From Linnemannia elongata (Eukaryota; Mortierellomycota; Mortierellomycetes; Mortierellales; Mortierellaceae): a DNA stretch of 64,000 nucleotides. The stretch's first letter is position 1. The number at the start of each line of letters is the position of its first letter. Shown piece after piece: positions 1-11,731 of the stretch. The stretch lies in contig JAXBDG010000004.1 of the NCBI GenBank assembly GCA_036320915.1, positions 2,604,001 to 2,668,000 on the forward strand, given 5' to 3'. Under the pieces are notes generated by a model. It did not search any database. It had not been told where the DNA came from and was given only the letters and a program-made list of their open reading frames with translations. A program made the translations under genes and the position numbers.

Positions 1-2907
1 AGTTGATGAGTCAAAGTCTTGCTCGTCAACCTTGACGGGGTTGTAGATGATGCGAGAGAGGAAGTACTCGAGCATGGAACGATGGATAAAACGATACTGG
101 TTTCCAGTGCGCATCAATGGGCTGGCATCGCGGAGCAGCTTGATCTCAGGGTCAGTACCGAAGAACGCCGCTTTCCAGGAGTCCTTCTCATATCGATGGA
201 TGTATTGGACGACTGGGTGTCCATCCTGCTCCTGAAAGATGGCCGCTGACAGGCGCAGCAGGTAGGTGATACCACATCCAATAAAGCCGTCGTCTACCAG
301 CGAGTTGAATGCCGTCAGCTCTTCCTTGCTCAGTGCGCTTGTCTGTAAACGCAGTCGATTCGTCTCCAGCCACTGGTCAACAAACATATCGTATAGTCCG
401 ACTCTGGTGATACGAATGCTTGACAGGTCTGTATTCGAGGCAGCCAGGCGAGGCAGAGCCTTGAGAGCAAGCATGAGGAGGAAAGGGTTCTTGACGAGAT
501 CCTTAATGTTGGGGATCGTTGTCAGCTTGTCCATATACTCCTTCGCTGACCACACAGCTTGATCTCGGAACAACAGTGCGGTTTGTGGATCCTGGGCATA
601 CAGTTCGACATAATTCTCGATATGTTCCTTGGAGAAGGGAGCAATGACGGCCTCCTGGAATAGATCCTGTGCACCAGCGGCGTAGCAATCTGTCGGCTGC
701 GGCTTGAAACGATCACCGTAAGTAGGTCCGAGGAACTGGGTGCGGCAGCTGATGACCATCTTGGTGTTCCACTGCCCAGGCTGGTTCAGCATGTTGGTTC
801 GGTGCAGATTGGTCAGCTGTTGACTCTCGTCGTAGCCATCACAGATGAGAATGAGCTGGCAGTGCAGCTTGATCTCCTGGATCTGGTCGTCACTAAAGTT
901 GTAGGTCTTCAGGTGCTTGGCGATCAGGTCCTGGTCTGGGTGGCTGATGGCGGGAAGATTGATGAACAATGGGATGGGTCCCCCCTGCTTATAATCGGTC
1001 CAGAGTCGATGTTCGAGATGGCGATTGAATGTCGATTTCCCGGACCCAGAGTTACCTAGGATCAACATCACTTGACGATCGCTTGCCAGGAACTCCAGTA
1101 CTTTTTCAAGGAGAGGAAATGTGTCTACGTCCTTGGCCCTCAGGCTGGCTTTGGCAAATGGCTGGATGTAGAGTGAGAGGCGGCTCTGCTCTAACCTCTG
1201 GACTCTGTGCTTGTGGAGGTCGAATTCAAGAGGAGGGATGTTATGAACGTGAGCGAGAGTCGGCGACGAAGCAGGCAGAGGAAGGCGGTTCCTGAGCGGG
1301 TAAAGGAAATGGGTGGCGGTGTTGTGGTCCTGGTTGAGGTCCTTTAACAGAGCAAGAGCGTTGTCGCTGACAGCCTGGTCAGCAGCGGCACCGAGTTGAC
1401 GGATGATGTTCAGCATCCATGTCCTGACGCTCTCATCCTGACCCCACAGTGGATCGTTCCTGTACAACTCCCCAAGAAGATCGATGGCTTGCAGGCGAAC
1501 GCCGGTATCCCAGATGCTGTCGGAGGCGATCTCGCCCAGAAGTTGGCAGATACCCCATTGGAACAAAGGGTCGCGGCGACAGGGAGCCTCATAAATGAGC
1601 GTGTTGAGATCCCTGAGCTGGCCACCTTGAGCAAAGCAGTAGGCGGCACGGATGGCAGCGTACCACGGATGCTTCTGACCAGACTTCAAACCCTCCTTCA
1701 TGCTCTCAAGCACGCCTCGGCCACTCTCCATCAGCGAACATGCTCTATTATAAGCGGTACCAACGACCTTAATGACTTCTCCGAGGGTGTCCTGCAGCTT
1801 GCTGAGTCCCTCGAGAACTGCCCTCAGATTCAGATTAAACACCGCCGTAACATTGAACAGGCCATCTACAACCCCGGTAGAATGTCGGAGAACTGTCTGC
1901 AGCGGTGTTTCGTTAATAGGCACATACTGCAATGCTTGGAACGCGTAACATGCTTGATACATCAAGTAGGGGTCCGAACTGGCCTTCAAACCCGACAACA
2001 CTCCAGACAATGGCTCGTGGTCTTCAACTCGATCCAAGTCTTTGGCCTTGTGCTCCGCCATTACATCGAGCAACCTCGAAACAGCCAAAGTGAGATGGAA
2101 GGGATGAACTGAGGACTGCTGGTGGGTGTCCTGCAGACGAATTCTGAGGACGCGGAGAATCTTAACCAAGTCGTCAGGGAGGAGAGCCTCGGAGGGAGCA
2201 GACTGAACCAATTGCACCAGACCTTGAAGCAAATCTAATCCAAAAGCACAGCCTGGTCGAATGCTGTGATAGTGCACGACAGCAGCCTGCGATAATGCTC
2301 ACTGTCGAGCACTGGCCCAATAAGCACCATCTCTGCAATCTTGATCGAATCCTTGGAGGCGTCCTTTGCAAACTCATCCACCATGCGAGCTCCTAGCCAG
2401 CGGAGACGTTTCTTTTCGATGGGATCCTGCTTCATGGATTGGATCCATGCAAGTTGGGCAGTAGTGCCAGTCAAAAGGAACTGCGAGGGATCTTCTTGCT
2501 GGTCGTCATGGTCACCGATCTTAAGGAGTAAGTCTAGGCATAGGGCAAGCTGGGGACTGGTGTCAATGCGGGATCCGATCTCAGGTAGAGTGATGAGGCC
2601 GACAGGCGGGCTCATGTTCTCTGGGAAGATGTTCAGGCGAGGCGTGGTCGGCAGAGCTGACGGCTGGGCATTGGAGGTAAGGCTCTTGACCTCGGTAGTG
2701 AAGACCGCATGGTTAATATCGACACTGTGCTCGGCGCTGTCAGTTGAGAGGCGACGAAGAGTCGTATTGGAGCTTTGGGACTGCTTGACCTTTGACTCTT
2801 GAGCTGGACAGCCGAAAAAGGTTGAAGATCTTGTTTGGCTTTCGTACATGCTGAGAGGAGACGGGGTTGTTGTCGTGTTGCGAGGTTGGATATGATTTCT
2901 TTGACAT
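1..2907 (-). pseudogene. NLR1: NACHT STAND protein, partial and frameshifted
   Basis: This is the 5' half of a NACHT NTPase related to the three intact genes to its right. The window ends before the pentapeptide and WD40 parts. The reverse strand shows the ARM-like helical region, a P-loop GNSGSGKS near 1050 (relatives have GDSGSGKS), a Walker B-like ICDGYDE and the LEYFLSR segment at the edge. The start at 2907 (MSKKSY) follows a 5'UTR intron, as in the relatives. About 85 N-terminal codons present in the relatives are missing. Against them, an extra A lies near 2806 and one base is lost near 2236 (stop TAG after AVLLD). Read from 2907, translation stops at 2740. The two indels cancel in phase, so read errors are possible, but the N-terminal deletion also suggests decay. 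The spot checks I made downstream stay open to the edge. Confidence 0.75.
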
Positions 2908-2917
2908 GACTTGTGCA

Positions 2918-3011
2918 CTAACAGTAAATAGAGTAGTAGCATTATCCATTAGTCCATTTTGCGTCGATACTCAAAGCACAGAAGCACCAAGACCCTGTTG
3001 CCTGTGTTTAC
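2918..3011 (-). other. 5'UTR intron of NLR1
   Basis: On the minus strand the donor CACG/GTAAAC and acceptor TACTGTTAG/TGCACA bound 94 nt, with a CTAATGG branch-like site. Position, donor context (CACG before GT) and acceptor context (TG just after the AG) match the 5'UTR introns of NLR2-4, about 10 nt before the ATG. Confidence 0.7.
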
Positions 3012-4960
3012 CGTGGAAGAGATCAAGTTCTTGTTGGGGCGTTGGAGATTGAACAAGTTGAAACGAATGTGATCCAGAAGGAGTCGAAAAAAAAGATGAA
3101 GAAATAAAGGCCTATGGCATAAAGGAGAGCAAGGATCTATCGCATAAAGGGAAAAAAAGGCGCGATGAGCCAATGCGACCAGCGCAATAAGATGATTTTC
3201 AGCAGAGTCGAGTGTATCCCCTTCGATTGACAGGCTTTTTTTTTTTGGCTTCAGTTTTAAAAATTTTACGAACAAAAGAGCGAAGAGAATGACGAATCTG
3301 CTAAACATTTTTTTTTTCTTGAATCCGACATCATCGTCGAGCCCCATGTCGACATGAGTGTTGAGAATCCCTTTTGATGGATCAATTTCAAAGTGATATT
3401 TACTTCACGGATTGATGAGCTCCTGGAACGCAAAGTGGTTGTGGTTGTTTCCACTCACCAAAGACCCTCTTTTTCATGTTTGTCAATTTTTCTTAAATAT
3501 GAAGGGAAAGCTGATGATGAACAAAATGCCTGTAAAATCTTGAACTCTAATCAAGCCAAGGGATAATCTACTCACAAGGGAAGGGAGACGGAGTTGATGT
3601 GGTTTGCTTGTTTGCTTGGCGCGTTTAACTGCCGTGCAGCGCGTACTTGGAAAAATATCTATGTACATAATGCATACAGAGTGTCGGTCAATGGCTCATG
3701 AAGCGCCCTCATGCATTCACCAAACAGTGGCAAGGGGTCAAGGATGGTCCTACCTGAGTGGCAGTGAAGGTGTAAAAGTGGGCTGTTTGGTTGCTTTGTT
3801 GTTGCTCTTGGTCTGCTGTGGGCGGAGGCTTGAGAGACTAGGAACGATAAACACCATGTTAATATCAGATGGATGGGATTAGCACGCGCTAAACAAAGTA
3901 TTAAGAGTTCCTATTGCTCGCCAGCATAACTGTCAAAGGATGAAAAGGCAATCAAGTACCTGGCGAGAACGCTTAGTTTCTTTTTGTATTTTGTGTGTTG
4001 GCTGGATAGGAAAGGAAAGGAGATAGGCAGGCAATAGCTTTTGGGCAGATAGGGTAACAACTGGATGAAGGGCGAAGCGATGGGGTTATAATGTGTTTAG
4101 TGGTGATAAGCGCGGTATGTGTGTTGGGATATTGGACGTGAGGGTTGTACCTCTCCAAGCTTGGGGTGCTCGGTACTTATTACGTACAAGATGGACAAGT
4201 ACGCACGGAAGCGACCTAGACTGAACGCCGAGAAGGTGCAGAGAACTGAGAAAGAGAAGGTTGCAAGATGAAAGGATGTTGGAGTGACCAGCAAGTGTTA
4301 ATATAGGTAAGTGTAATGAAGGAAACAGAGGTATGATGATGAAGACGAATGAATGAGGTGGGTGTACTGGCGGAGGGAGCAAGGTAAGAGTTGCAAGGAG
4401 GAAAATAGAGAGAAGGATAGAAGGAGAGAAAAATTGTGAGAAAGTAAGAAAGAAATACAAGAAAGAGCTGCGCCATGGTATGCGTGTGGGCTGTTTCCCC
4501 CTGGCGAACAACGCCATCAAGCATGATGCTCACAATCTTGTTTACCTTGACATATTTTCTTTTCCCTGTAATAGATCAATTGGCCACTCCCTCTTTCTTT
4601 CCGGTGTGACCGTGTGGGGTGAAAAAGCCCACGGCAGGTAACTTTAACACATAAGCAGAGAGTTAACACACAAGCAGGTAAGCAAAGGAGAAAAGCGCTA
4701 GACAGGGAGACTCTCACACAGATGCCATACAAGTTCACTCGTAGAACGGTCGTTAACAGATATGAACAGACATAAAACGCGAAATAAATGGGTACGTGTA
4801 GAGGTGATGCATAACCGATCATCAAAATACATTCCCCCGCCTCTCATACGGCATGTCTTGGTTAAAATCGCTCAGGAACTGCACACCCGCCCAACCGCGA
4901 GGCTTTACCAGTCTGTGAACGTTACTTTGATAAGGCAAGAAGCGGATTACGAAGAGGAAC
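3012..4960 (-). promoter_or_regulatory. Upstream region of NLR1 homologous to NLR2-4 upstream DNA
   Basis: Read on the minus strand, this stretch carries the same landmarks as the DNA upstream of NLR2, NLR3 and NLR4. One is the block around 4130-4170 with AAGCTTGGAGAGGTACAACC. Others are a pyrimidine-rich leader (about 4360-4480), a CTCTGCTTATGTG-type stretch near 4650 and a segment at 4861-4915 matching 14160-14210 in reverse. The conserved block is about 1.26 kb from the ATG, against about 0.9 kb in the other copies. I see no gene here. A regulatory role is inferred only from conservation among duplicates. Confidence 0.5.
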
Positions 4961-6793
4961 CCTTCTGCTCCGAAGCCAGTGTTTTTGGAGAGCCCTCGTG
5001 CATAAGTTCTGGGGATGGCGGGAAGGATGCCTTTATTGTTTCTGGACCACACATGTCCAGTTAAACATTTCTCTTATATCAATCCAAAAGTGAAGGAAGG
5101 ATGAAGAAGGAGGGAGAGAGAGGACTCATGGGAAAGGATGGTGAAGGGTCATGGTATCAATGAAAAAAAAGAGAAAGGGACATACTATGTGGAATATTTT
5201 ACATGCAGAGGTAGAATACTTTTCACCGAAAGGATATGGATGTTCAAAGAGGTTGATATCTTTCCAAGCGCAATACCCTCTGCCTTGATATTGCTTTAAC
5301 CTTTCCACACAGTGTGCCACCCTCACACGTAAGAAAAAGGAAGAAAATGGTAGAAGAAACGATAAAGGTGATCAATGACCAGGCCGTCCTCGGAGCCATC
5401 ATTCCAAACAACTTGTCTATATAGATAGAGAGCGAGAGAGACCCTGTTCGCCTTGATCTGGCACCATAAAAGCAAAATCACTGGGACTGTTGTTCTGTGT
5501 AACGCACCTTCTCTGCCTATATGGAAAGCAGAAAGTAAGGAAAGAGAGTATGGACGTTCATAACCTGCATCATTTCTGAGCGCTTGTTGATTTGATCCTA
5601 GCGGATAAGAAAAAGAGAGAAATGATTTCTGTATTGGGAGCCACTCTACCTTTTCCTGGCCCCTGGAACTTGAAGAGATGAACTCTCCTTGACAGAGAGG
5701 GAAGGGGAGCAAGGTTCGGGTTTCGGACGGTATCGAACGGCGATTAAAAAATGAATTGCTATTGTCTCAAAAGAAAAAAATAAATAAATAAAAAAATAAA
5801 TGATGGTGCCTGAATTGGTGCCTGATGAGGAATAATGAAATGACTTTCCCGACCATCAGAAACGAGGGAAAGGGGAACGAGTGGACAAGGGTGCTTCATT
5901 TTCTAGATACACATGCATGCAACATATGCAATTAACAAATCCCATGCCGAGCAAGGGATCATTCCTCGTTTCGTTGTTCATTGCTAATTTGAGGCAGGGC
6001 ACCCCCTACGTTGTGTCTTTCTTTGTTTGACAGGGGAGGAAGGGGGACAATTGCTTGAAGAATTAGGCAATTAGAGCCCAGGGGTACCCTAATGGAGAGA
6101 GAAGGAGTGATGCCCCTCTCCTTAGGCACTGTACCAGGCCAATGTATTCTTCTGTTCATATCTTGTGGTGCTTGTGATTGTTGGGTGTTTTATGACGATG
6201 GTAGGGAGGAGGAGAGGGATGTGTGCGCAGTGCATCATCATGCACCGGACCTTATTTTTACACAGGCTTGAAAGGCTATTTTTATAGAGCAAACAAGTGG
6301 ACAAGTCCAAGCGCCGGTCTTTTCCTTTCCTGCTCCTCTTCCCTCCCTCCTTCGGTGTATGTGTATGTGTATGTGTATGTGTATGTAAAGGGGTGATTCA
6401 CCACCAAAGTGACCGAAGAGAAGAGACGCAGATAAAAGTAAGGAATGACACGGCTGTTGCACCTCTTTCTCTTGTCTTTTCTCGTTTCTTTGTTCCCTTA
6501 TCTTCACTCTTTCCTTTCTTTGTCTTTGCGTTTACCTTTGTTTGTTTTTGCTTCTTTTTCTCGTTGTTTGTCATTCATTCGCTTTCCTCTCCCTGTACAT
6601 CACTCCCACTTCCATTCATCACACAACATCTCTCCCCCCTCTTTGTCTATAATAAGCACAGCGCACACACAGCTTGTCCCACCTCACACCTCAGGAACAA
6701 TATTTTATTTCTGAGCGCCTCTTTCCTTCTTCCACGCCCACAGCTACCCGCACCTATCTCAGGACAAGCAAAGAACAATAGCCTAGAGCGATA
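4961..6793. other. Intergenic spacer
   Basis: No supported gene. The sequence is A-rich on the plus strand up to about 6200, then C/T-rich toward 6793, as expected for the leader of the plus-strand gene at 6794. Open frames here are short and low in complexity. Confidence 0.5.
6355..6386. repeat. Hexanucleotide microsatellite (GTGTAT)n
   Basis: About five tandem copies of GTGTAT in the leader of the 6794 gene. Confidence 0.9.
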
Positions 6794-7190
6794 ATGAGGA
6801 CAACATCATTATCATCGTTGACCCTCAGTGTCCTTCTCGCCTTGGCAACACTCCTCTTGCCCCTCGGTCTCGTTCACGCCCAACAGCAACAGCAAAAGTC
6901 ATCAGCCCTTGCTAGCATCCTTTCAAGTGACGACAGCACTGCTAACCAACACGAACTGGGGATCGATCTCCGTCACCGGCGACACCTTTATCGGGCTATT
7001 GAACACTTTTATGCCTCTGTTGTGGAAAACAACATTCAGCAAAACAGCAATTGGAGACAGAGGAGGAGGAGGATACAGAGGCGAGATCTACTGAACGAGG
7101 TCCTCGGGGACGCTGTGCCCACATCCAGCAAAGATGGCTCAGGATCCATTGAGGGTATGTTCTCTTCTCTCTTGTCTTTTGTTTTGCTCT

Positions 7191-7227
<37 letters not shown>

Positions 7228-10212
7228 GCTTGGTGTTTCTGTTTGTTCTTTCAACCTCCCCTCTCGTCTTCCCTGCCTGTTCTCTGCCAATACAGCCTTT
7301 TTTTTTTTTTTTTGTTTATTCGCGCGTGCGCTTTTTTCTGCGATACAGGAAGTAGTGACCGATTTTGGTTCACCATTTCCTTCCATCTTCTTTTTTTCGA
7401 TCAGAGTGCCTCACGCCCTTTCGCATACCATTCCACCACTCCTGCACCCATCTCCCTCATTCTTCCTGCCCATTCCCCATCGAAACTATCCAAGGAGGGC
7501 TGTTTTACCGAAACAACCTCTCGACCATACACGCTACTATCGTCAAACAGTTGTTTGTGACAAACAGGAGAGAGAGCGTGAGCGTGAAGAAAGACGCACG
7601 TTTCGTCTGCTTTTTTTTGACTCTTCTGACAAGTACGGCGTGATGATACCCTTCGCCCTCACTTTCACCCTTACTCACTTTCCTCCTCCCCTTTCTTTGC
7701 CCCCACCTCCCCAGCCTAACCGGGTTCCAACCACCTCCCTCCTTCCTTCCCTCATCGACTCCTTACATGCTCCAGTTGAACCATAAACCATTGTCAATCG
7801 GTGTTGCTTTATACCTTTCTGTCTGTGTGCTATACCACTCCAAACCACTCGTTCTCTTGCTCCCTTGCTCCTTTGCTATCTTGTCTCCTCATTTTATCAT
7901 CCATCCACCTTTATTAACTTTTCAACTCCTTGCTGGGTATGCATGGTGACGGCATGGTAGCAAGCGGGTGGTAAAAAAAATAAGATCCGATGGATAAACT
8001 TTGCTGGGTGCGGTGTAAATAAAGAGAGTGGAGCCAGAAAGTTCTGGTGTTGGGACAGAATCAATCGGAGGACAGCCAAGCACCTGGAGGGGAGGACCCT
8101 TTCGTTATCCAAAACTTCCCCCCCGAAGGCTCTTTCGAAAGAGGGAGCACAGCGGTCGCGAGCCCGCGCTTTTTTTTGTTATTGTTTGTTGTTTTCGTTT
8201 CAAGGGTCCACTCGTTCATAATCACTTCCTGGTTCTAATTGCCAAAGCCCTTTCCCTCGAATGATTACATGAAAATGTTTATGTGAGCCGTTGTTGTCGA
8301 AAAGAAAAAATGAACAAAGAAAACAAATGCTTCGTACGCTATGTTAACTGATTGGCGATTTTCTATTCCTTTTGCTATCCTATCCCTCTTCCTTTTCTCC
8401 GATCTTCCTTCCCTTTCTCCTTCTTTTCTGTTATGTTTATTTTTGTTCTTCCTTTCATTCCTTCCTGTCATTCCTTCCATCTCTATCTCGTTGTTGCTGT
8501 TGTGCTTCACCAATAACGTGAATATGCAGTCCCTACAAGGACCACAGCGCCAACGAAAGGAGACACAACGACAGCAGAGACATCGGGGGCTAGTACGGAG
8601 GTGGTGACGACCCCTTTGCATACTCCCTCGTCGAGCATCACAGCGACAGAGACGACATCTAAGAACGGTGGTTCTGGTACGGGTACGGGTACTGGCACCT
8701 CTGCTATCATTCCTCCTACTGACTCTACCATCCCATCGTTGTCAGAACCACCCTCTACACCCGATCCTACATCGGGCACTAGTGCCACCATCACCACTAC
8801 TTTTACTTCCACCGACGAACAACAACCTCATACTCCAACTTCCCGTACGAAAAAAAATAATTAATTAGCATGCACTAGCGCAATAGTATGATGATGTTAC
8901 ATGGAACGATGGACACACCGCCAAACAAGTTCAGACTAAACTAACCCCGCCGTCTCTCTTTTATTTTTATTTCTGTAGCTGTATCAACAACGGGTGATAC
9001 GACGGTCGATACGGGAGTACCAACAACACCACAATCTACTACGGAGCCTACAGTTCCACCTACAACTACGGATCCTACAACACCTCCACCAGTGACCACA
9101 GACCCATCTACCCCTCCTCCCGTCACTACACCCCCTACAACACCTCCTCCAGTTACAACTGGCCCCACAACACCGCCAGTAACGACGGATCCTATCACTC
9201 CTCCCGTCACTACAGGTCCATCTACACCTCCTCCAGTCACTACTGATCCAGTCACTACTGATCCACCTATCACTACCCCCGATGTCACAACAACTAAGAA
9301 CTCCAGGACAAGGACAACTACGGCCAGCAGCAGTAGTCGAGGCGGACATATGAACCCACCACCCGTCACGAATACTTCAGAGGGGGTTGTTAAACCCACC
9401 GATACTGCTTCTTCAGGATCTATGAGCGCGAGTAATAAGGCTGGTATTACCATTGGAGTTGTTGTTGGCGCTATTGTCGTTGTTGGAGGCATCGGTGTCT
9501 GGGTCTTCCGAAAATGGAAGCTCTCTGTAAGTGTTTGTTCTGTATGACACAAAAGAGATGGTTATGCAATTGAACAAGACCAGCATGTAACTAACACGCT
9601 TATTTTAATTATTGAACAAAAAAAAAATAGCCATCGAGGCAGTTCAAGAGCAAGATCAGGAGTTCAACAACAATGGGAGGCATAGGAGGCGGCGCTGGAG
9701 CAGGAGGAGCAGCCATAGGAGGAGATGACGACTATGATGCATACACCGACATCTTCCGCCCGCAACCACACGACTCTGCAGTCGCAGGTCCTGCAATGGC
9801 CTCTTCTATGGCCCCCGTCTCCGTCGCTGGATCCTCACCCACTCACCAACAACAAGCCCTCCCACAAACACAATCACAGTACGAGCTAGAGATGTACGAG
9901 CAACAGCAGCAAGCACAGGGACAAGGGAAGGGACATAGTCCGAACCACCAGCACATGAGCATGTCCAGCGCTGTCACCGCCTCGACGACCGTACCGGATT
10001 ATAGTCAGTACCGATATGCAACCGGCTACGAATCTGGAATACCAGAATCGATCCTGGGGAATGGTGGTGGGTATCACCCCTCCGGGGGGTATCAGGAACG
10101 GAATGAGGTACCCTATTCGATGTTTGAGAACAACCAGCCGTATCAACCGGAGGGGTCGGTGTCTTCGAATGGGCGGTCCACTGGCCAGTTCTTGAGGGAA
10201 CTGCGCGAGTAG
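6794..10212 (+). CDS. Secreted-then-anchored Thr/Ser/Pro-rich single-pass membrane protein
   Basis: A multi-exon gene for a mucin-like surface protein of unknown function. Three exons are well supported: 8530-8844, 8979-9526 and 9631-10212, with matching phases and GT..AG introns (branch-like CTAAC at 8941). They encode a Thr/Ser/Pro-rich ectodomain with TTDP/TPPPVTT repeats, a transmembrane helix (AGITIGVVVGAIVVVGG) followed by a basic RKWK stop-transfer, and a Gly/Gln-rich cytoplasmic tail of about 190 residues ending RELRE. The first exon from 6794 has a clear signal peptide (LALATLLLPLGLVHA) and a donor at 7154/7155 followed by a long T tract. The exons between 7340 and 8529 are unclear. 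Within exon 1 a second frame (WGSISVTGDTFIGLL, from about 6955) has coding-like codon use, so a frameshift there is possible. The layout resembles fungal cell-wall sensor proteins, but no family domain is recognised. Confidence 0.7.
7193..7226. repeat. Poly-T tract in first intron
   Basis: A homopolymer of about 34 T just after the donor at 7155; a second shorter T run lies near 7298-7313. Such runs are prone to length error. Confidence 0.9.
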
Positions 10213-11352
10213 TGTCGTGTCCCACCTCGTCCTTTCTGTATAGATAGATATAAACTCGTACATAGACAAGACAACATGAACGCGTCAATTCGTCCTTGTT
10301 CATGGACGTGTTTTTCATATAGTTGTAATATACGTTCGTGTTCCATGTATTCTATTTCGCCCCAGGGCTTTTTGGATGGTGCTTTCGTCTTGTCATCATC
10401 ATTGGTCATTGCCATTGACAAAAAATATGGCATCGACAGTAGACTCCGTGTGAGAGAAAAAAAAAAAGAAACATCATAGGAGAAAAAAAGGAAGAAACTA
10501 AGGGTGGGGGGTAGCGTAGCCGAAAGTCGAGGCGCGGGGGGTGTGAGGGGGGGGGATCAAAACGAGCCGAGAAAGGGAGGAGCATGTTTCTAACTTTCTA
10601 GACGTGCATAACAGAAAAGTACGTTTCTTTGCATCCTTTTTAGTGCCATTGCACCATTCATAGGCGCCCATTGGTTCTTTTTTTCATAATAAGTATGCGA
10701 CAATGATGACACTGCCCTGTCAGCCAAGAAGAAGAATAAAAAGTGGAAAGAAAAAAAATGTATCATAATTTCCGCATAGGGGTATAGGCCCTTTTGTTGT
10801 TTCTCTCCCTTTGCTTTGGTTTTGCATGAACGTTCATTTGGGGTTTAGTGCTCTTCATTTCGCGTACGGTACACTGGCCAATCTGTTTCTAAGTGTTAAA
10901 CCGTAAAATAAAGGGGGAGAGTCAAGAAATGATCATCATCATGTCATTTTTGGGCAAAAAGAACAGGGGAACGACGGTGCTATTGGATTTGTCGCATCAT
11001 ACCCGATCCACCCGATTTAATGCTAATGCTTGGTCAATGTGTTATTGCTTTCTTTTACAGGCAAAGGGGGGACAAGAGGAGGGGAGAAAGAAGAAAAATA
11101 ATCGCAAAAATTCGACTTTATTATTTTCATGTCTGGAGACGTGTAGGAATGACACGAGCGAATTGATTCGACAGGTGAAAATGAGATGGAAATGACGCGC
11201 GCTTTTTTTTTTTTTTTTTTTTTTTTTTTTTCGTTCGCCTTTCACCTTCAACGAAAGATCTCGAACTGGGTGCTGCTCGAATATCAATGGTCCCGGTAGT
11301 TCTTTCATGACTGCTAGTACCGAGTACAGCCTCCTCTGCAAATAAAAAACCG
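10213..11352. other. Intergenic spacer
   Basis: This holds the 3' end of the membrane-protein gene and the upstream region of the CsbD-like gene. There is a T run of about 30 at 11202-11231. I see no convincing gene. Confidence 0.5.
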
Positions 11353-11360
11353 TATAAAAG
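11353..11360 (+). promoter_or_regulatory. TATA box of the CsbD-like gene
   Basis: TATAAAAG lies 94 nt before the ATG at 11447, followed by a C/A-rich leader. It is a strong consensus match, as often seen before highly expressed small fungal genes. Confidence 0.7.
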
Positions 11361-11446
11361 GGCCGCCTTCCCTCTGCATTTTTTCTCATCATCAACACAC
11401 AACTCTCTCACACACACATCCAAACCACACAAACAAACTATCCAAC

Positions 11447-11731
11447 ATGACCGACAGACTTTCCAACACCTACAACTCGACCATGGGCGGCGCCAAGCAG
11501 ACCGTCGGCAGCACTCTCGGCAGCGAGCAGCTCGCTTCCTCGGGCGCCCAGCAGAAGGCCCAGGCCGACGCCAAGCAGGCCGCCGCCGATGCTCAGACCC
11601 ACGCTTCTGGAGTCGGAAACAACCTCAAGGGAGCTGCCCAGAAGGCCGTCGGAGGAGCGACTGGTGACCAGTCAATGGAGGCTCGTGGCCACGGCAACGC
11701 TGCCCTTGGAGATGTCCAGCGTAACGTCTAA
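11447..11731 (+). CDS. CsbD-like small stress protein
   Basis: A single exon encodes 94 residues, rich in Ala, Gly, Gln and Lys and lacking Cys and Trp. The sequence has the CsbD-like layout: a KQTVGSTLG segment near the N-terminus, an Ala/Lys/Gln helix in the middle, then GNNLKGAAQKAVGGATGD. Family relatives in fungi are often named mismatched base pair and cruciform DNA recognition (Hmp1-like) proteins, and bacterial CsbD is a general stress protein. The biochemical role is not settled. Strong C-ending codon bias, a close TATA box and a short C/A-rich leader suggest high expression. AATAAA at about 11923 is a likely polyadenylation signal. No signal peptide or membrane segment is seen. Confidence 0.85.
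   Translation: MTDRLSNTYNSTMGGAKQTVGSTLGSEQLASSGAQQKAQADAKQAAADAQTHASGVGNNLKGAAQKAVGGATGDQSMEARGHGNAALGDVQRNV

Noticed and set aside
1396..2112. Long plus-strand open frame of 238 codons
   Set aside because: It lies opposite the conserved NLR1 helical region, and the same antisense frame appears opposite NLR2, NLR3 and NLR4 (for example 27397-27882). It is a shadow.
6297..6793. Open frame of 165 codons before the membrane protein
   Set aside because: C/T-rich low complexity in the leader; codon pattern not coding-like.
7193..7226. Poly-T and poly-A runs as retroelement tails
   Set aside because: No element body or target duplications seen next to the runs; they occur in introns and spacers throughout.
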